The notes under the pieces: generated by a model
Seen by the model: the letters and a program-made list of their open reading frames with translations, nothing else
Told to the model about the DNA's origin: nothing
Databases searched by the model: none
Shown here: piece after piece, positions 9,435 through 19,544 of the stretch
Layout: every line of letters begins with the position of its first letter
How positions within the stretch are numbered: position 1 is the first letter of the stretch
Program-made: the position numbers and the translations under genes
Assembly: GCF_033807575.1 (NCBI RefSeq)
Contig: NC_084703.1
Coordinates: 186,001 to 250,000 of the forward strand
Direction of reading: 5' to 3'
DNA: 64,000 nucleotides
From: Cydia pomonella
Lineage: Eukaryota > Arthropoda > Insecta > Lepidoptera > Tortricidae

Positions 9435-10087
9435 GCCCCTGATACTTCTTCCCATAGAAAAGTTACATTTATTGAAACATGTATGTGCAGATCATTTTGA
9501 AAATAAAGCTTTTAATAAAAAAAACACGACTTAAAATAATTCGGGTCCGCATTAAGCCCGACCAGCAGATATTAGTCCACTCAAAGAACTATCCACTATA
9601 TAACATACAACTTAAATGTGGACTCGATGCTAACCTGATTTCGAGTACAAAATTTGTAGACAGGAGCCTTTGTTTCAACCCCCCCTATTTTATCGATATC
9701 GATAAGAATCGCAAGCGTGTAGCGTACTACACTATTTAAATCGGTTATGTTGGTATTATGATTCCTTGACAGTTCTTTGTCGTAGATTTTGGTAATGATT
9801 TGCGAAACAAACTGATTCCACTCCACGAAGCACTACCTACCAGCCTCTTGAATTTGGAATGAAGATTCCTGGTACGCGCGAGCACGAACCAGACTGGCAT
9901 CGAGGTAACTACTTTCATGCGCATGTACCCCGACGTGGTCACGGGGTACCACTTTATACTGCTGTTCTTTAACTCCGGCATTGACGTGAACACCGCTGTA
10001 ACAACACGCAACTTGAAGCAACAGGAATGTATTATGAGAACTTGCTTATAAAGTAGAGGGCCTATCGCGAACATTTTACATCAATTA
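9435..10087. other. Unassigned sequence downstream of the protease
   Basis: All frames are interrupted. The part at about 9835-10045 has coding-like composition and an open + frame of about 60 residues between stops (VRASTNQTGIEVTTFM, then MYPDVVTGYHFILLFF), but I do not recognise the protein. It may be a decayed gene fragment. Confidence 0.3.
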
Positions 10088-10299
10088 AGAGGGAAGAATA
10101 GCTTTGTGATGCTAGCAAAATAACGGTATAAAATTCCATTTCGGGAGAAAACGTTTTCCACCTTCCACCACAAAAATAATTATTTTATAATTTTGAAATT
10201 TTTCAAAACGAGGAAAACCTAAAAATCATGGTGAATAGTATATATTTAGAAGCGGAAAATCGTTTTTTGTATTAAAAATCACGTGGTCTACTTCCCTCT
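10088..10299. mobile_element. MITE-like element with AGAGGGAAG termini
   Basis: Starts AGAGGGAAGAATAGC and ends CTACTTCCCTCTC, with shared interior (ATAACGGTA; CATTTCGGGAGAAAAC; GGAAAATCGTTTT) in a second copy at 42663-42972, which is nested inside another MITE. Confidence 0.6.
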
Positions 10300-10350
10300 C
10301 AAGACTCCAGGTAGGCCTAATACCCTTGAGAGCGTCTGGGCGGATCTAAG

Positions 10351-10494
10351 GGCTCCTCTACACGATGGCCCAGCGTAGGCCAGTCCAAGGGACGCAGCTA
10401 TGCGGTGAAATGAGATAGCAATATCACTTGCTCCCTCTAACGCATAAATGCGTCCCTAGGACTGGCCTACGCTGGGCCATCATGTAGAGGAGCC
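10351..10494. mobile_element. Palindromic MITE, 144 bp
   Basis: Terminal inverted repeats of about 45 bp: GGCTCCTCTACACGATGGCC at the left and its near-perfect complement (GGGCCATCATGTAGAGGAGCC) at the right. No coding capacity. Transposed in trans by an unidentified transposase. Confidence 0.85.
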
Positions 10495-10668
10495 ATAACG
10501 CTGTCGTCGAGCTGGCCCGCCTTCCCCTCTCGTGACAATCGTACGTTTTGACTCGCCGCACCGCGCACCGCGCACCGCCACGACGTTCATACAATAAGAT
10601 GCAGCCCAGAGGCGCGCGGGTAGCTCTATGCTCGTATTTGTGTATCATGTCTTGCAGATGTTTTGTTA

Positions 10669-11098
10669 TTTTCATCACACTTGCTCGAAAATGTTCTTAT
10701 TTCATGCAGATGTACTGAAGGACAAAGGCCTATTTTGTTCCCGCCGGGAGCTATGGATTGTGAAAAAAAGCTATAACTCCCTAGGGAGTTATATCTTTTT
10801 TTTATTATGTCACTTATTCATACAAACCAAGTAGCATAAATGAGTTATACTTTTAAAATACTGACGTTTATAATTTAATATTTTTGTTTATGTTTAAGAT
10901 GAAATAATTTGATTGATTTAACAGCCGTTTAAAATATTTTTACATAATTTTCAATCGTGGCTGAATGCCGGATAGGTCTGTGCCCTCGATGCTAACCTGT
11001 CAAGAAATTACAAAATGGCGGACGAATGTTTGATGTCACCGTATTTAAGAATTATTTCGTTAAAAATTTAGTTTTTTTCTTCACAAGTGTGATGAAAA
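10669..11098. mobile_element. MITE with TTTTCATCACACTTG ends
   Basis: The 15-bp terminus TTTTCATCACACTTG at 10669 has an exact inverted match CAAGTGTGATGAAAA ending at 11098. Inside lies a perfect 22-bp palindrome, TATAACTCCC joined to its complement, at about 10771-10792, flanked by A and T runs. Confidence 0.7.
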
Positions 11099-11507
11099 AC
11101 ATTGTGTGTAACTTCGGGGGTAAGAATATTGCAAACTCGGTTCTTTAATTCCCTCCAGCCTGCGGCTGTCGGGAATAATCCCGACAACCGCAACACAACC
11201 ACAATACAAACCCTCGTATCCATAATTTCACTTACCCCCCAGGTTGCACAATGTACTATTGAAATATATACCCCCTTATGCATACAACTTTACAAGCCTC
11301 AATGAATTAATTTATGTACTATTCCTTTCTTACAAATTAATAAGTCATAGTGTCAGATTAAGTCAAATATTAATATAAGGTATTGAATTGAGGCATGTAG
11401 TGCGTGTCTAAATAATACCATAAAGTAAGTATTACATTTTTAGAATTGTTACCTATTATACTAATGTTATTTTGCGAGAAATTGTTTAATAAATAAAAAA
11501 TAAGTCT
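11099..11507. other. Non-coding stretch
   Basis: Contains a short hairpin around 11160-11195 (GGCTGTCGGGAATAATCCCG followed by ACAACC). No gene is supported. Confidence 0.4.
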
Positions 11508-11972
11508 ATCAGTGAGTACCGCAGTACCTACAACTTCCTTATAGGGACCGTGCGCGTTGGAGGATCTACCATCTTGTGGCCTGAATCGGAACCATAAACA
11601 TGTACGTGTTTTCTTGTGCATAGTAAGTGCTGCCATCTTGTGGGCTACATCGGAACAATAAACATCACATTTACGCTTCGCGCCAAAAATCTGACGGCTC
11701 CTGTGCTGCCTCCTACAGTTTATGCACGCTCCCTATAGCATGAGGACATTTCAACTTTACCAATAGAATGGACAAAATAACATGAATGTGTCCTTTCTGT
11801 ACTGGATTGGTTAGTTAATTTATACCAGGTGTCTCCTGTAACACGAGCAAATAATCATAATATAGATTTGTACTCCTCAAACGATAAAATGTTTGTTCAA
11901 AAACTTTGAAAAATTATGAAGCCTTTAATCTTAAGATTGTTACCCACTGTTACAACCTCCCTAACATTCACG
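11508..11972 (+). repeat. Left arm of an inverted duplication (partner 13148-13440)
   Basis: The arm starts with a copy of the 3' end of the Kazal-like exon (CAGTGAGTACCGCAGTACCT), continues after a MITE insertion with AGGACATTTCAACTTTACCA and ends with TGTTACAACCTCCCTAACAT. The reverse complement of each block is present in the same order at 13148-13440. The arms are separated by ~1.2 kb. Confidence 0.8.
11541..11737. mobile_element. MITE inserted in the left arm
   Basis: Present only in the left arm of the inverted duplication, which dates it after the duplication. Termini ATAGGGACCGTGC and GCACGCTCCCTAT are inverted. The interior carries two CAAGATGG-type words next to GGAACCATAAACAT / GGAACAATAAACAT, seen in opposite halves. 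Confidence 0.65.
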
Positions 11973-12564
11973 ACATTTTTATTTTATTTTTATTTAATGA
12001 ACACAATGCAAAATTATAGTTTCAGACCAATTCACTTACATGCTAGGAAAACATAAATTATCAAGAATAGTAAATATAAAAATAAAAATTAACATACAAA
12101 AATATAAAAATCATGCGCTTAAAAATGTCAGAACTAATTCAAATTGTCATTTTACTTACACTCTAAGAAAACAAGAAAATAAAATCAGGGATAAGGTAAA
12201 ATAATATTAATAAAATAAATTAAATGCCAAAACAGATTACCCTATACAATGTCAGTCATAAAATTTATGAAAATTTAAAAATTGTCTAGCAGGTTTGCAC
12301 ATGTGTGCTTAACGAGCGGCGAACATGTCATCGTCAACGTGCCAACTGAGCATCAAATAGAGAAATGATAAAGCACGCGTGGTAGGTGCGCGCCTCGCGA
12401 AACACGTTCGAGCGGACGGCCGCAGCAACACACACGGCCGGCGGCGCGGAGCAACCGCCCCGTCCACATCCCGCAGTACTGTAAAAGGATACGGTCTATC
12501 TGAGGTGGGGAATGTAAACGCTTCAGGTAGATTTCTGATAATCTTTATATATTTTTTCTTCAAA
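11973..12564. other. Loop of the inverted duplication, non-coding part
   Basis: AT-rich with an ATTTTATTTT-type tract at 11976-12000 that may be the tail of a minus-strand LINE. 12385-12480 is a GC-rich block (CGGCCGGCGGCGCGG) in which short open frames exist on both strands, but no protein is recognised. Confidence 0.4.
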
Positions 12565-12890
12565 CTAATAACACAAATATCGACTAACGCAGATGCTTGC
12601 CTCTTTCAGAATGAATCGCCTCCTATGAACCAAGCACCCTATCTTCTCTAACACCTCTGGGCTATCGACTTGGTGGTGAATGATTGAGAGATAGTGCACC
12701 AGGAGCAACAACTTCCGCCTCAATGCGAGCGTGTCTAGCCCATCCATCCCCGAAACATAATATCCATAGGCTATTTTTATACAACCAGCGTGCATTAGGG
12801 AATACTTGACCTCATATGGATCCCAGACAACCGCACTATACTCCAACTTACTGCGCACGTATGCGTCATAGAGAACCTTAGCCTCTCCAA
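12565..12890 (-). pseudogene. LINE fragment, post-palm region of reverse transcriptase
   Basis: The minus-strand frame reads RSKLEYSAVVWDPYEVKYS, then TLALRRKLLLLVHYLSIIH and SPEVLEKIGCLV. This matches the C-terminal third of Jockey/CR1-like LINE ORF2 proteins. A short internal deletion replaces the segment between KYSLM and GYY. No catalytic motif remains. Confidence 0.7.
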
Positions 12891-12929
12891 CGTGGAATTG
12901 CTTGGATATTTTCGATGTATCCCATCACT

Positions 12930-13145
12930 AAGTAAAATCAGTCTAACTTATTGTTTAAAAATCACTTGTCCATTCTGCATTTGAACATATTGACCGAGGG
13001 AGCAGACAACACTATCCGGTAAACGGTTCCAAGCCGCCACGACACGGTTAGATAAAGAATGATATGCAGCTTTAGTAGTAGTGGGAGTGCGAACAATTCT
13101 TAGACTGTGACCTCGGGTCCCGCGGCTGGTACTTCCTTATTAATT
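12930..13145 (-). pseudogene. LINE fragment, extreme C-terminus of ORF2
   Basis: Minus-strand translation gives TSRGTRGHSLRIVRTPTT, then AAYHSLSNRVVAAWNRLPDS. The R-G-H-x-L and W-N-x-L-P signatures are typical of the last 60 residues of Jockey/CR1-like ORF2. It is in a different fragment from 12565-12890, since the order along the minus strand is reversed relative to an intact protein. Confidence 0.65.
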
Positions 13146-13147
13146 TT

Positions 13148-13440
13148 ATCGTGAATGTTAGGGAGGTTGTAACAGTGGGTAACAATCTTAAGTTTAAAGG
13201 CTTCATAATTTTTCAAAGTTTTTGAACAAACATTTTATTGTTTGAGGAGTACACATCTACATTTTGATTACTTGCTCTTGTTACAGTCACAAATAAACTG
13301 ACCAATCCAATACAAAAAGGACGAATTTACATAAATTATTAGTTATTTTGTTAGTATCCATCCATTGACTGTTGGTAAAGTTGAAATGTCCACATGCTAC
13401 ACGGAAGTTGTAGATACTGCGATACTCACGGACACTGGCG
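13148..13440 (-). repeat. Right arm of the inverted duplication
   Basis: Reverse complement of blocks in 11508-11972: ATGTTAGGGAGGTTGTAACA at 13154, CAAAGTTTTTGAACAAACAT at 13218, GACCAATCCAATACAAAAAG at 13299 and GGTAAAGTTGAAATGTCC at 13375. It continues into the Kazal-like exon, so this arm is the more complete copy. Confidence 0.8.
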
Positions 13441-13617
13441 TCCCTGCAGTTAGCGTCGTACACGTCGCAGGTGTGGTGCACGGTGCGGTCGCGGTAGAAG
13501 GTACTGCGGTACTCACTGACAGTGCCATCCCTGCAGTTAGCATCATACATGTCGCAAACGGTGTCGAACGTGTGATGCGCTGTGAGGTCATGATTCCCAG
13601 CACATACTCTGCCGTAC
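13395..13617 (-). CDS. Cysteine-rich Kazal-like exon (partial host gene or remnant)
   Basis: On the minus strand a TGTCGCAG acceptor-like site at 13622-13618 opens a frame reading YGRVCAGNHD, then HTFDTVCDMYDANCRDG, EYRSTFYRDR, HHTCDVYDANCRDASV and EYRSIYNF. The spacing V-C ... T-F-D-x-V-C-x-M-x-x-A-x-C resembles Kazal-type serine-protease inhibitors (secreted, disulphide-rich), and GC-rich third positions stand out from the surroundings. The second half of the motif (C-D-x-Y-D-A-N-C-R-D) is repeated with an 87-bp period (13533-13556 and 13446-13469), while the first half is not. The downstream boundary is unclear: no good GT donor follows ATCTACAACTTCC. A partial inverted copy lies at 11508-11540. 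No other exon was found, so it may be a live exon, a duplicated relic or part of a captured gene. The Kazal assignment is an inference from cysteine spacing. Confidence 0.4.
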
Positions 13618-13689
13618 CTGCGACATTCAAACAATCACTACCCTGCTTAGCCTGGTTGCTAGTGGTTGGGCTCATGCCAAATTGATTTT

Positions 13690-15018
13690 GCAGTTAGCCC
13701 GAGTGACATATTGATTAAATATAGCGACTTAGCCACTATTGCAATTACAGCTAAATTAAAAAACCCTACGCTATATGACAAAATAACATTTTATGCCAAA
13801 AATGCCTTATAATTTGGGAAACAGCTATGAAGCACCGCAAGGAAACTCGCTTTTACGTAAATTTAATAGGTTCATCCGTTGAAGAGCTACGAGGCCACAG
13901 ACGGACATTGGCGTCAAACATACGCCCCTGATGTGCGTCGTAGGCTAATAAATAGACGGTAAGGCAACGTTGTCTGTTGAAACGTAAAAAGCATCTATTT
14001 CGGACGAAGGATCGCCAATTCGTTCATGAGTGAGAGTGCGCAGATACGACCTACTGCTAGGCATAAGACTCCTCTCAGCGCCAATACTCTAGAGCTAATC
14101 AGGTTCGAAGACCGAAGACAATGTTTAGTAATAATAAGCCGCGTAAGAACTGTACCACTACAGAACTACAGCATAGCCACTTGTATAGGAAGCGACGTGG
14201 CACCCCCCCTAACTTGCTAGCTACTTACTTGTCGTTCATGTGTCCGCAGGAGTCGGAGGTGTTGCAATGGTCTAGCTCCGCCTTCCTGACGAAAACAAAC
14301 AATTATTCATTATAATTTATACCAATCAATTCAATTCGTTTATTACAAATTACTCTTTAATTTTTAAATAACGATGATTGGTCTTTACAGATTTTGGTCC
14401 TGTCAATGAAGCCGATCGAAAAATCGTCCTATCGTACCACGAACCACGAACGGGCTAGGACGACCAACCGAAGACGCGATGAGTAACATGCAGTTAGATT
14501 TGAGGAGAGAGTCCTAAACCAGTAACTTACTCAAAGTGGAAATATTCCTGGCAATGCTACTAGTAATATTACCCCCAATGGGTAATATTGAGAAACTTTG
14601 AAAAAATAATTAGAATTGTATACGTTTTTTACGTGTGCGTATCGATCGCTATAATTTTTATTATATAATATTAGTTGCAAAAACGCTCATTTCATATAAT
14701 TATTGTTTGACATAACAACAAATGATATATTCACATTATGTAAAGTCTTTATATCTTATAATCTTCATTATATCGAAAAACATTTATTATAACGTTCTTT
14801 GAGTATAATGCTTATTTCTAATAATAATCAAATGGTATAACGCTAAATTCATCTAAAGCACAGTGTGAATAACTATGTTTTATATGATGTATTAAGGATA
14901 TAATTCCAAATGCCCACATAATTCCTTTTTACCCACTCATGTACCCGACTCTCTTTGTTTGTTCTCGGCATGGTAGGCTATACAAAATTAAAAGTGGGGC
15001 GGAACTTGTTGTTAGCAA
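13690..15018. other. Non-coding stretch
   Basis: Short open frames only. A perfect 10-bp stem (AATATTACCC, 5-base loop, GGGTAATATT) lies at about 14567-14591. AT-rich sequence follows to 14930. No gene or known repeat is recognised with confidence. Confidence 0.45.
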
Positions 15019-15231
15019 CTTACGGCCCAATTTTTAAAAGATCGATAACTAAAACACATGTCAAAATTGACGTTTATTTCGTTTCTGCTGTGATCCCAAA
15101 AAGATCTATCTACGATATTTATAATGTCAAAGTGACATTGGTTGCCCGAATCGAGCTGCTTCTGTCAATTATACTAGAACTTATCTAAACCAGAACTTAT
15201 CGTTATCGTATCGCATTCTTCGAATCGGGCA
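15019..15231. mobile_element. MITE of the GGCCCGATTCGAAGAAT family, copy 1
   Basis: Ends ACGGCCCAATT and ATTCTTCGAATCGGGC, with interior AAAAGATCGATAACTAAA, CAAAATTGACGT, AGATCTATCTACGATATTT and GTCAAAGTGACATTGGTT. Other copies: 38696-38951, 61143-61582 (with an insertion) and a fragment at 25889-25920. Confidence 0.8.
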
Positions 15232-15784
15232 GTTATATATTTCAAGTATGGCGGAGGGTCGTGCACAATCCGTGCTCTAGCGAGTAAGTTGCTGCGCGCG
15301 GTGGGGCGCACCAACTTACTTACGGCACCGTTGGTCATCGCAATCAATATTTTAAATAAGATCTCGACTGAAATAGATTTGTTTAGCTGTTCTCTTACTG
15401 AGTTCACAGAGGTCACTTACAAACAATTATGTAATCCGTAATTTATATATATATTAATTATTTTAAATTGATTGCTAATTATATAAATTACAACTATATT
15501 TTATATTTTTATTTATTATAAGAAATTATTATGTAACTGCTATTGAATTAATTTTGTGTGTTAAATTGTGTATTGAATGTTTTTTTTAATGTGTAGTATG
15601 TAAGCGCTTTGGTACACTACTGTAATGCTTATGTATGCTGAAATAAAATGAAATGAAAAATATAATACCTGAAAAATAGAAACATGAATGATGATACCCT
15701 TTAAAAATATACCAAATGTTGTTATATCGAATGACAACAGTCAACACTTTTGAAGTACAATCGGTTTTTTTTTTGTTGTCGTAG
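15232..15784. other. Non-coding stretch with a LINE-like tail
   Basis: About 15430-15660 is AT-rich and ends AATAAAATGAAATGAAAA, which looks like a LINE 3' tail. Upstream is a GC-rich patch (TGCGCGCGGTGGGGCGC) at about 15293-15310. No gene. Confidence 0.4.
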
Positions 15785-17390
15785 CGTAAACATATTTATG
15801 GTGTATCCATGGATTTGCTAAATGCTGCCGCCTATACTTTATCTCCGGTACTCACTCACCTGTATAATTTATGCCTTAGAGAAGGATCATACCCAAAATC
15901 CTTAAAAATAAGTAAGGTCTCTCCCCTTTTCAAAGGTAAAGGAAAAAGAGAATGTGAAGATGGGTACCGACCAGTGTCTATCATTCCGTGCGTTGCTAAG
16001 GTGCTGGAAAATGGGTTGTGTCAGCGACTGACAGCATTCTTAAATGAGACAAATACATTGTCCGACCGCCAATATGCTTACAGGTCCGGCCGCTGCACTA
16101 CCGACCTAGCGCGTGAAGCCATACGTAAGATTATGGATGCCCTGGAGAGGAAGCAGCAAGTTGCGATGCTATGCTGCGACCTCTCTAAGGCATTCGATGT
16201 GGCCGACCACAGCATCATCGATGCCAAGTTGCTACATTACGGAATAGGTGGTAAAGCTCATAGCCTCCTCACTGACGCTTTGCGTAGCCGATCCCAAGTT
16301 GTGTTTGGGGATGGGGGATTAGCTAAGTCCGATCCGCTAGCTACATACATGGGAGTAGCCCAAGGATCGTCGGTTTCTAATATTCTGTTTTCCCTGTTAC
16401 TGAATGATCTGCCTCAAGCAATGACAACAGCCGACATTTTAATGTATGCAGACGATGTTGCAGGTGTTATAACGGCGCAAAATGTGGATGACTTGGAGAC
16501 CTGTCTCAACGAAGCCGCAAACCAGTTATCTCGGTGGTTTAGTCTAAACGGCCTAGCGCTCAATTTAACCAAGACTCATTTTATCCATTTTCAAGTCGGT
16601 GGCCGCACACCGAGATCACTAAAGGTTCAAGTTGGCGGCGTATTTTTGGAGCAGGTAGAATCCATTACATTCTTGGGTTTTGAGGTCGACCGAAAGCTGT
16701 CCTGGGCTCCCCATATAGATAAGCTATGTGGGAAGCTAGGCGGTGCATGCTTCGCACTGCGGCGCCTCGCTCGAGTCGTGCCAAGGCATGTAGTGCGGAC
16801 GTGCTATTTTGCGACTATCCACTCGCTTTTGCAGTACGGCACAGAGCTGTGGGGGCGAGCCGCGGACTGGCAACGCGCGTTCCGACTCCAAAAAAGAGCC
16901 GTGCGCGCGGTGATGCAGTTGTCCCAAGGTACCTCCGCAAGGCCCTACTTCAAGGACCTTGGTATACTAACCTTGCCGTCGGTAATAATATTACAGATCG
17001 CCACATATGCCTATAAAAATATATGCCATTTTAAAAAACGCTCTGATTCAGACCGCGTGCTTCGACACCCGAACAGGTTGTTGCCAGTAAAACGACGCCT
17101 CGCAAGATCTGAGAAGATAACTCACGTGATGTGCCCGACCGTATATAATAAGTTGCCAGTGTCAATCACCTCGGCTCCTTCTCTAGATTGTTTTAGAAGA
17201 AAATTAAAAACTTGGCTTCGTCGACGACGATCGACGAATTTTTAAAGCTTAAATTATAAGTTATACCCAGAGTATATAATTATATTAATGATTGTTATAT
17301 TATTAATTTTTAATTCATATATTTTTGCGTAAATAATTGACATGTAATTTATAAAATTATACAATAAATGATTATGATTATGATTAAACG
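15785..17390 (+). mobile_element. 5'-truncated Jockey/CR1-like LINE with 3' GATTAT tail
   Basis: The protein homology begins right at the left junction (HIYGVSMDLL), after an in-frame stop at 15782-15784 that belongs to the flanking DNA. The 3' end is an AATAAATGATTATGATTATG tail at 17364-17388. The flanks CGTAGCGTAAAC at the left and AAACGATTGGCATGGC at the right are the two parts of a separate MITE end (compare 17480-17500), so the LINE landed in that MITE; AAAC may be the target duplication. Confidence 0.8.
15809..17245 (+). CDS. LINE ORF2 C-terminal part with intact reverse transcriptase
   Basis: 478 uninterrupted residues of a non-LTR retrotransposon polyprotein that copies element RNA into DNA at a nicked target. 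Reverse-transcriptase landmarks are in order: GYRPVSIIP (52-60), the first catalytic aspartate in CCDLSKAFD (122-130, D124), GVAQGSSVSNILFSLLLNDL (182-201), the catalytic MYADDV (212-217, D215 and D216), LNLTKTHFIHF (about 254-264) and TFLGFEVD (about 289-296). A C-terminal W-x-R-A ... QLSQGTSARPYFKDLGILT segment and a basic end (LKTWLRRRRSTN) follow. The endonuclease domain and ORF1 are missing because of 5' truncation, as is usual for LINE copies, so ATG 15809 is internal, not a true start. No frameshift or stop is present over 1.4 kb, so the insertion is young. The protein is probably not expressed from its own promoter. Confidence 0.88.
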   Translation: MDLLNAAAYTLSPVLTHLYNLCLREGSYPKSLKISKVSPLFKGKGKRECEDGYRPVSIIPCVAKVLENGLCQRLTAFLNETNTLSDRQYAYRSGRCTTDLAREAIRKIMDALERKQQVAMLCCDLSKAFDVADHSIIDAKLLHYGIGGKAHSLLTDALRSRSQVVFGDGGLAKSDPLATYMGVAQGSSVSNILFSLLLNDLPQAMTTADILMYADDVAGVITAQNVDDLETCLNEAANQLSRWFSLNGLALNLTKTHFIHFQVGGRTPRSLKVQVGGVFLEQVESITFLGFEVDRKLSWAPHIDKLCGKLGGACFALRRLARVVPRHVVRTCYFATIHSLLQYGTELWGRAADWQRAFRLQKRAVRAVMQLSQGTSARPYFKDLGILTLPSVIILQIATYAYKNICHFKKRSDSDRVLRHPNRLLPVKRRLARSEKITHVMCPTVYNKLPVSITSAPSLDCFRRKLKTWLRRRRSTNF

Positions 17391-17510
17391 ATTGGCATGG
17401 CACGCACCTAGGGAGCCTAGCCAAGATGCCAATTGGTTGCGCATGAGAGACAGCGTTTCGTTATTGTAGCGTAAACGATTGGCATGCTGGCTACACACCC
17501 AGGATGACTG
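17391..17510. mobile_element. MITE remnants with ATTGGCATG ends
   Basis: Contains TAGCCAAGATGCCAATTGGT and, inverted, AACGATTGGCATGCTGGCTA, matching the ends of the clean copy at 52918-53050. A third end (AAACGATTGGCATGGC) is the one split by the LINE. Confidence 0.65.
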
Positions 17511-17683
17511 TCCGAAGTGCGGCGACTGAATATACATAATAATATACTGTATAACCGTCAACATCTGAGGATGCCTCGTAGAGAGGCGGAACACGTGTCG
17601 AGTTTTGTCAGGGGCGGATTAAGAAGGCGCGGGGCCCTTAGCACAATAGATCGCGGGGCCCCCTGGTTTGAAAAAAAAATGAT

Positions 17684-18420
17684 TAAGTGCGAGTCGGACA
17701 CGCACCCCGAGGATTCAGTACCATCACAACATTTTTATGATGTCTTCATTTTTTTCCACTCGTTCTCGATTCGTTGTTAACATGTTATGCAGTGTATTTT
17801 TTGGGTTTCGTAGTCAACTAGAAACTCTTATATAAGTAGTTTCACCATGTCCGTCTGTCCGTGGGTTTGCTCCGTGATCTTTAGTGCTAGATAGCTGTAA
17901 TTTGGCATGGATACATAAAACATGCATTGCGACAGAACGGGTAAAATAAAAAAGTATTTGAAAAAATTAGGATACCTCCCATACAAAATGACTGTTTTCT
18001 TTGATTTTTGTTGGCTTTGACCCTGTAGTGTGGCGTATGGTTGCATAAGGTCTTTCAAAACGAATAACGGTCTCTGAAAACCTTTTTTTTATAAGAAATA
18101 ATCGCTCCGAAAGAAAAAAATAAGTCCCCCCCCCTCTAACTTTTGAACCATGGGCCCAAAAAAATATGAAAAAATCCTGAAACAAAAGCTTAATCTGGGG
18201 GCACGGCCGTGCCCCCGCCAAGACGAGACAAATGGCAAAAGGCAATGCATATCTTTTCTCGGCACGTTTCGTCATATAAATACTTTGAATGAAAACTATA
18301 GCGAAAATAGCTTTTGGGTTATTGTGAAAAATCTTCTCTTCTTACTAAAACGTACAAAGTGCTGCAAAGGTCATGTAATGTAACTGATACTTACTAACAG
18401 CCCCCGTTTAGCCTTTTTTG
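17684..18420. repeat. Divergent GGGTTCCGT-family repeat
   Basis: Shares GTGCGAGTCGGAC at its left, GTCCGTCTGTCCGTGGGTTT, TTAGTGCTAGATAGCTGTAA and the CGAATAACGGTCTCTGAAAA / AATAATCGCTCCGAAAGAAA block with 3951-4280. The hairpin is largely lost. Confidence 0.6.
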
Positions 18421-18470
18421 ACTGAATGGTAACAATAATAAATATAGGGGGGGGGGGATAGGGTCGGCAA

Positions 18471-18714
18471 TAAATAAATATTATAGGACATTATTACATA
18501 AATTGACTAAGTTCCACAGTAAGCTCAATAAGGCTTGTGTTGAGGGTACTTAGACAACGATATATATAATATTATATAAATACATAGAAAACACCCATGA
18601 CTTGGGAACAAATATCCATGTTCATCACACGAATAAATGCCCTTACCAGGATTTGAACCCGGGACCATCAGCTTCGTAGGCAGGGTCACTACCCACTAGG
18701 CCAAACCGGTCGTC
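18471..18714 (-). mobile_element. tRNA-derived SINE, Metulj-like, copy 1
   Basis: On the minus strand: GACGACCGGTTTGGCCTAGT (box A region), GGTCCCGGGTTCAAATCCTG (box B), AGGGCATTTATTCGTGTGAT, then CAATATCGTTGTCTAAGTAC-like body and a tail of TTTATTTA units. Metulj is the name used for such SINEs in Heliconius; assignment is from recognition of the conserved head and body. Nine copies are in the window. Confidence 0.85.
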
Positions 18715-18724
18715 AAATCTGGAG

Positions 18725-18812
18725 TTGCCGGCGTACATAGGCTAGCGGAGACTGCCTACCATCAGGCAGGCCGTATGCTTGTTTGAGTTGTTTGCCACCC
18801 ACGTAGTATAAA
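18725..18812 (+). mobile_element. LINE 3'-tail fragment (GGCCGTATGCTTG type)
   Basis: GTACATAGGCTAGCGGAGAC, CTACCATCAGGCAGGCCGTA, TGCTTGTTTG and GTAGTATAAAAAAAA on the + strand. Matches the 3' end of the minus-strand LINE fragments at 20862-21165 and 45053-45265. Confidence 0.65.
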
Positions 18813-19376
18813 AAAAAACATCTCCCGGAGGAACTAAAGTTGCTAGAGGGAAACGCCTTAAAGCGCAGTCTTACAAACTGGCTCTTAGAGCGTTGTTTTT
18901 ACAGCGTAAAGACCTATTTCGAATACCAACAGTATCCAAATATTTCGTTATATAATTGCATTACTTGTGATACGCCTATTATGTTAACTAATTCAATTAT
19001 TTCGATTTGACATTTAGTATTTATTTAAATTTATTTTTTATAATTTTACTGATTATAAATTTGCACGCTTGCATGCAAGCTAGATACATGAACTCTAACA
19101 CTGTATTGTAAAATCCCCATACTGTATCGATGCAAATAAGTAAATAATTTCTGATTTCTGATCATTGCGTACGTACTCCCGCCATACTGACAGTCAGAAT
19201 GGCGAGTGTACTGTTTTTTGGTAATAACTTTAAGTGCCGGGGGGAACATTTTTTTAAAGGAGTTACTAAATATTACAAATTAGGTACAAAAATATAGTGT
19301 GCTTTTTGTTTAGGTACACCCGCCATCCTGACTCTCATCTGTAGACCCAGTGGCGGTCCTATCTGTAGAGTGTAGA
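18813..19376. other. Mostly non-coding, with a LINE-like tail
   Basis: At 19060-19160 the sequence TGTATCGATGCAAATAAGTA followed by TTTCTGATTTCTGAT looks like a LINE 3' end with a (TTTCTGA) tail. The remainder to 19376 is unassigned. Confidence 0.4.
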
Positions 19377-19490
19377 CCCACTCACCGCCGGGCCGGTAAT
19401 GCTCGAAGCCCAGGTTGGCATGGAGGTTCGAGCTTCGCGGCCGCAGCGACTCGCCGCTGCCCAGCGACACCGCTAGCTCGGGCGGTACTA
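19377..19490 (-). pseudogene. Decayed paralogous copy of the 19545-19739 exon
   Basis: Minus-strand frame reads SLGSGESLRPRSSNLHANLG, then FEHYRPGGEWVY, clearly homologous to VDSGEDLRPSGLNIQANLG / FEQYWHGGDWVY in the neighbouring exon. The position equivalent to the neighbour's GTAAG donor reads ATAGG, and an upstream TACAG acceptor is out of phase with the homologous frame. It is GC-rich at third positions while the neighbour is AT-rich. Either it uses other splice sites (GGCG followed by GTGAGT is a possible donor) or it is dead. Confidence 0.45.
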
Positions 19491-19544
19491 CTGTAGATGT
19501 AGACCCAGTACCGGTCCTACCTGTATACCCAGTCCCGATCTTAC

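Noticed and set aside
9745..10074. Minus-strand 109-codon open frame
   Set aside because: No recognisable motif. Another frame on the + strand across the same bases looks equally plausible, and neither has a clear start or splice context.
12309..12563. Arg/Pro-rich open frames in a GC-rich block on both strands
   Set aside because: The open frames are expected from GC-rich sequence; no homology or splice sites were recognised.
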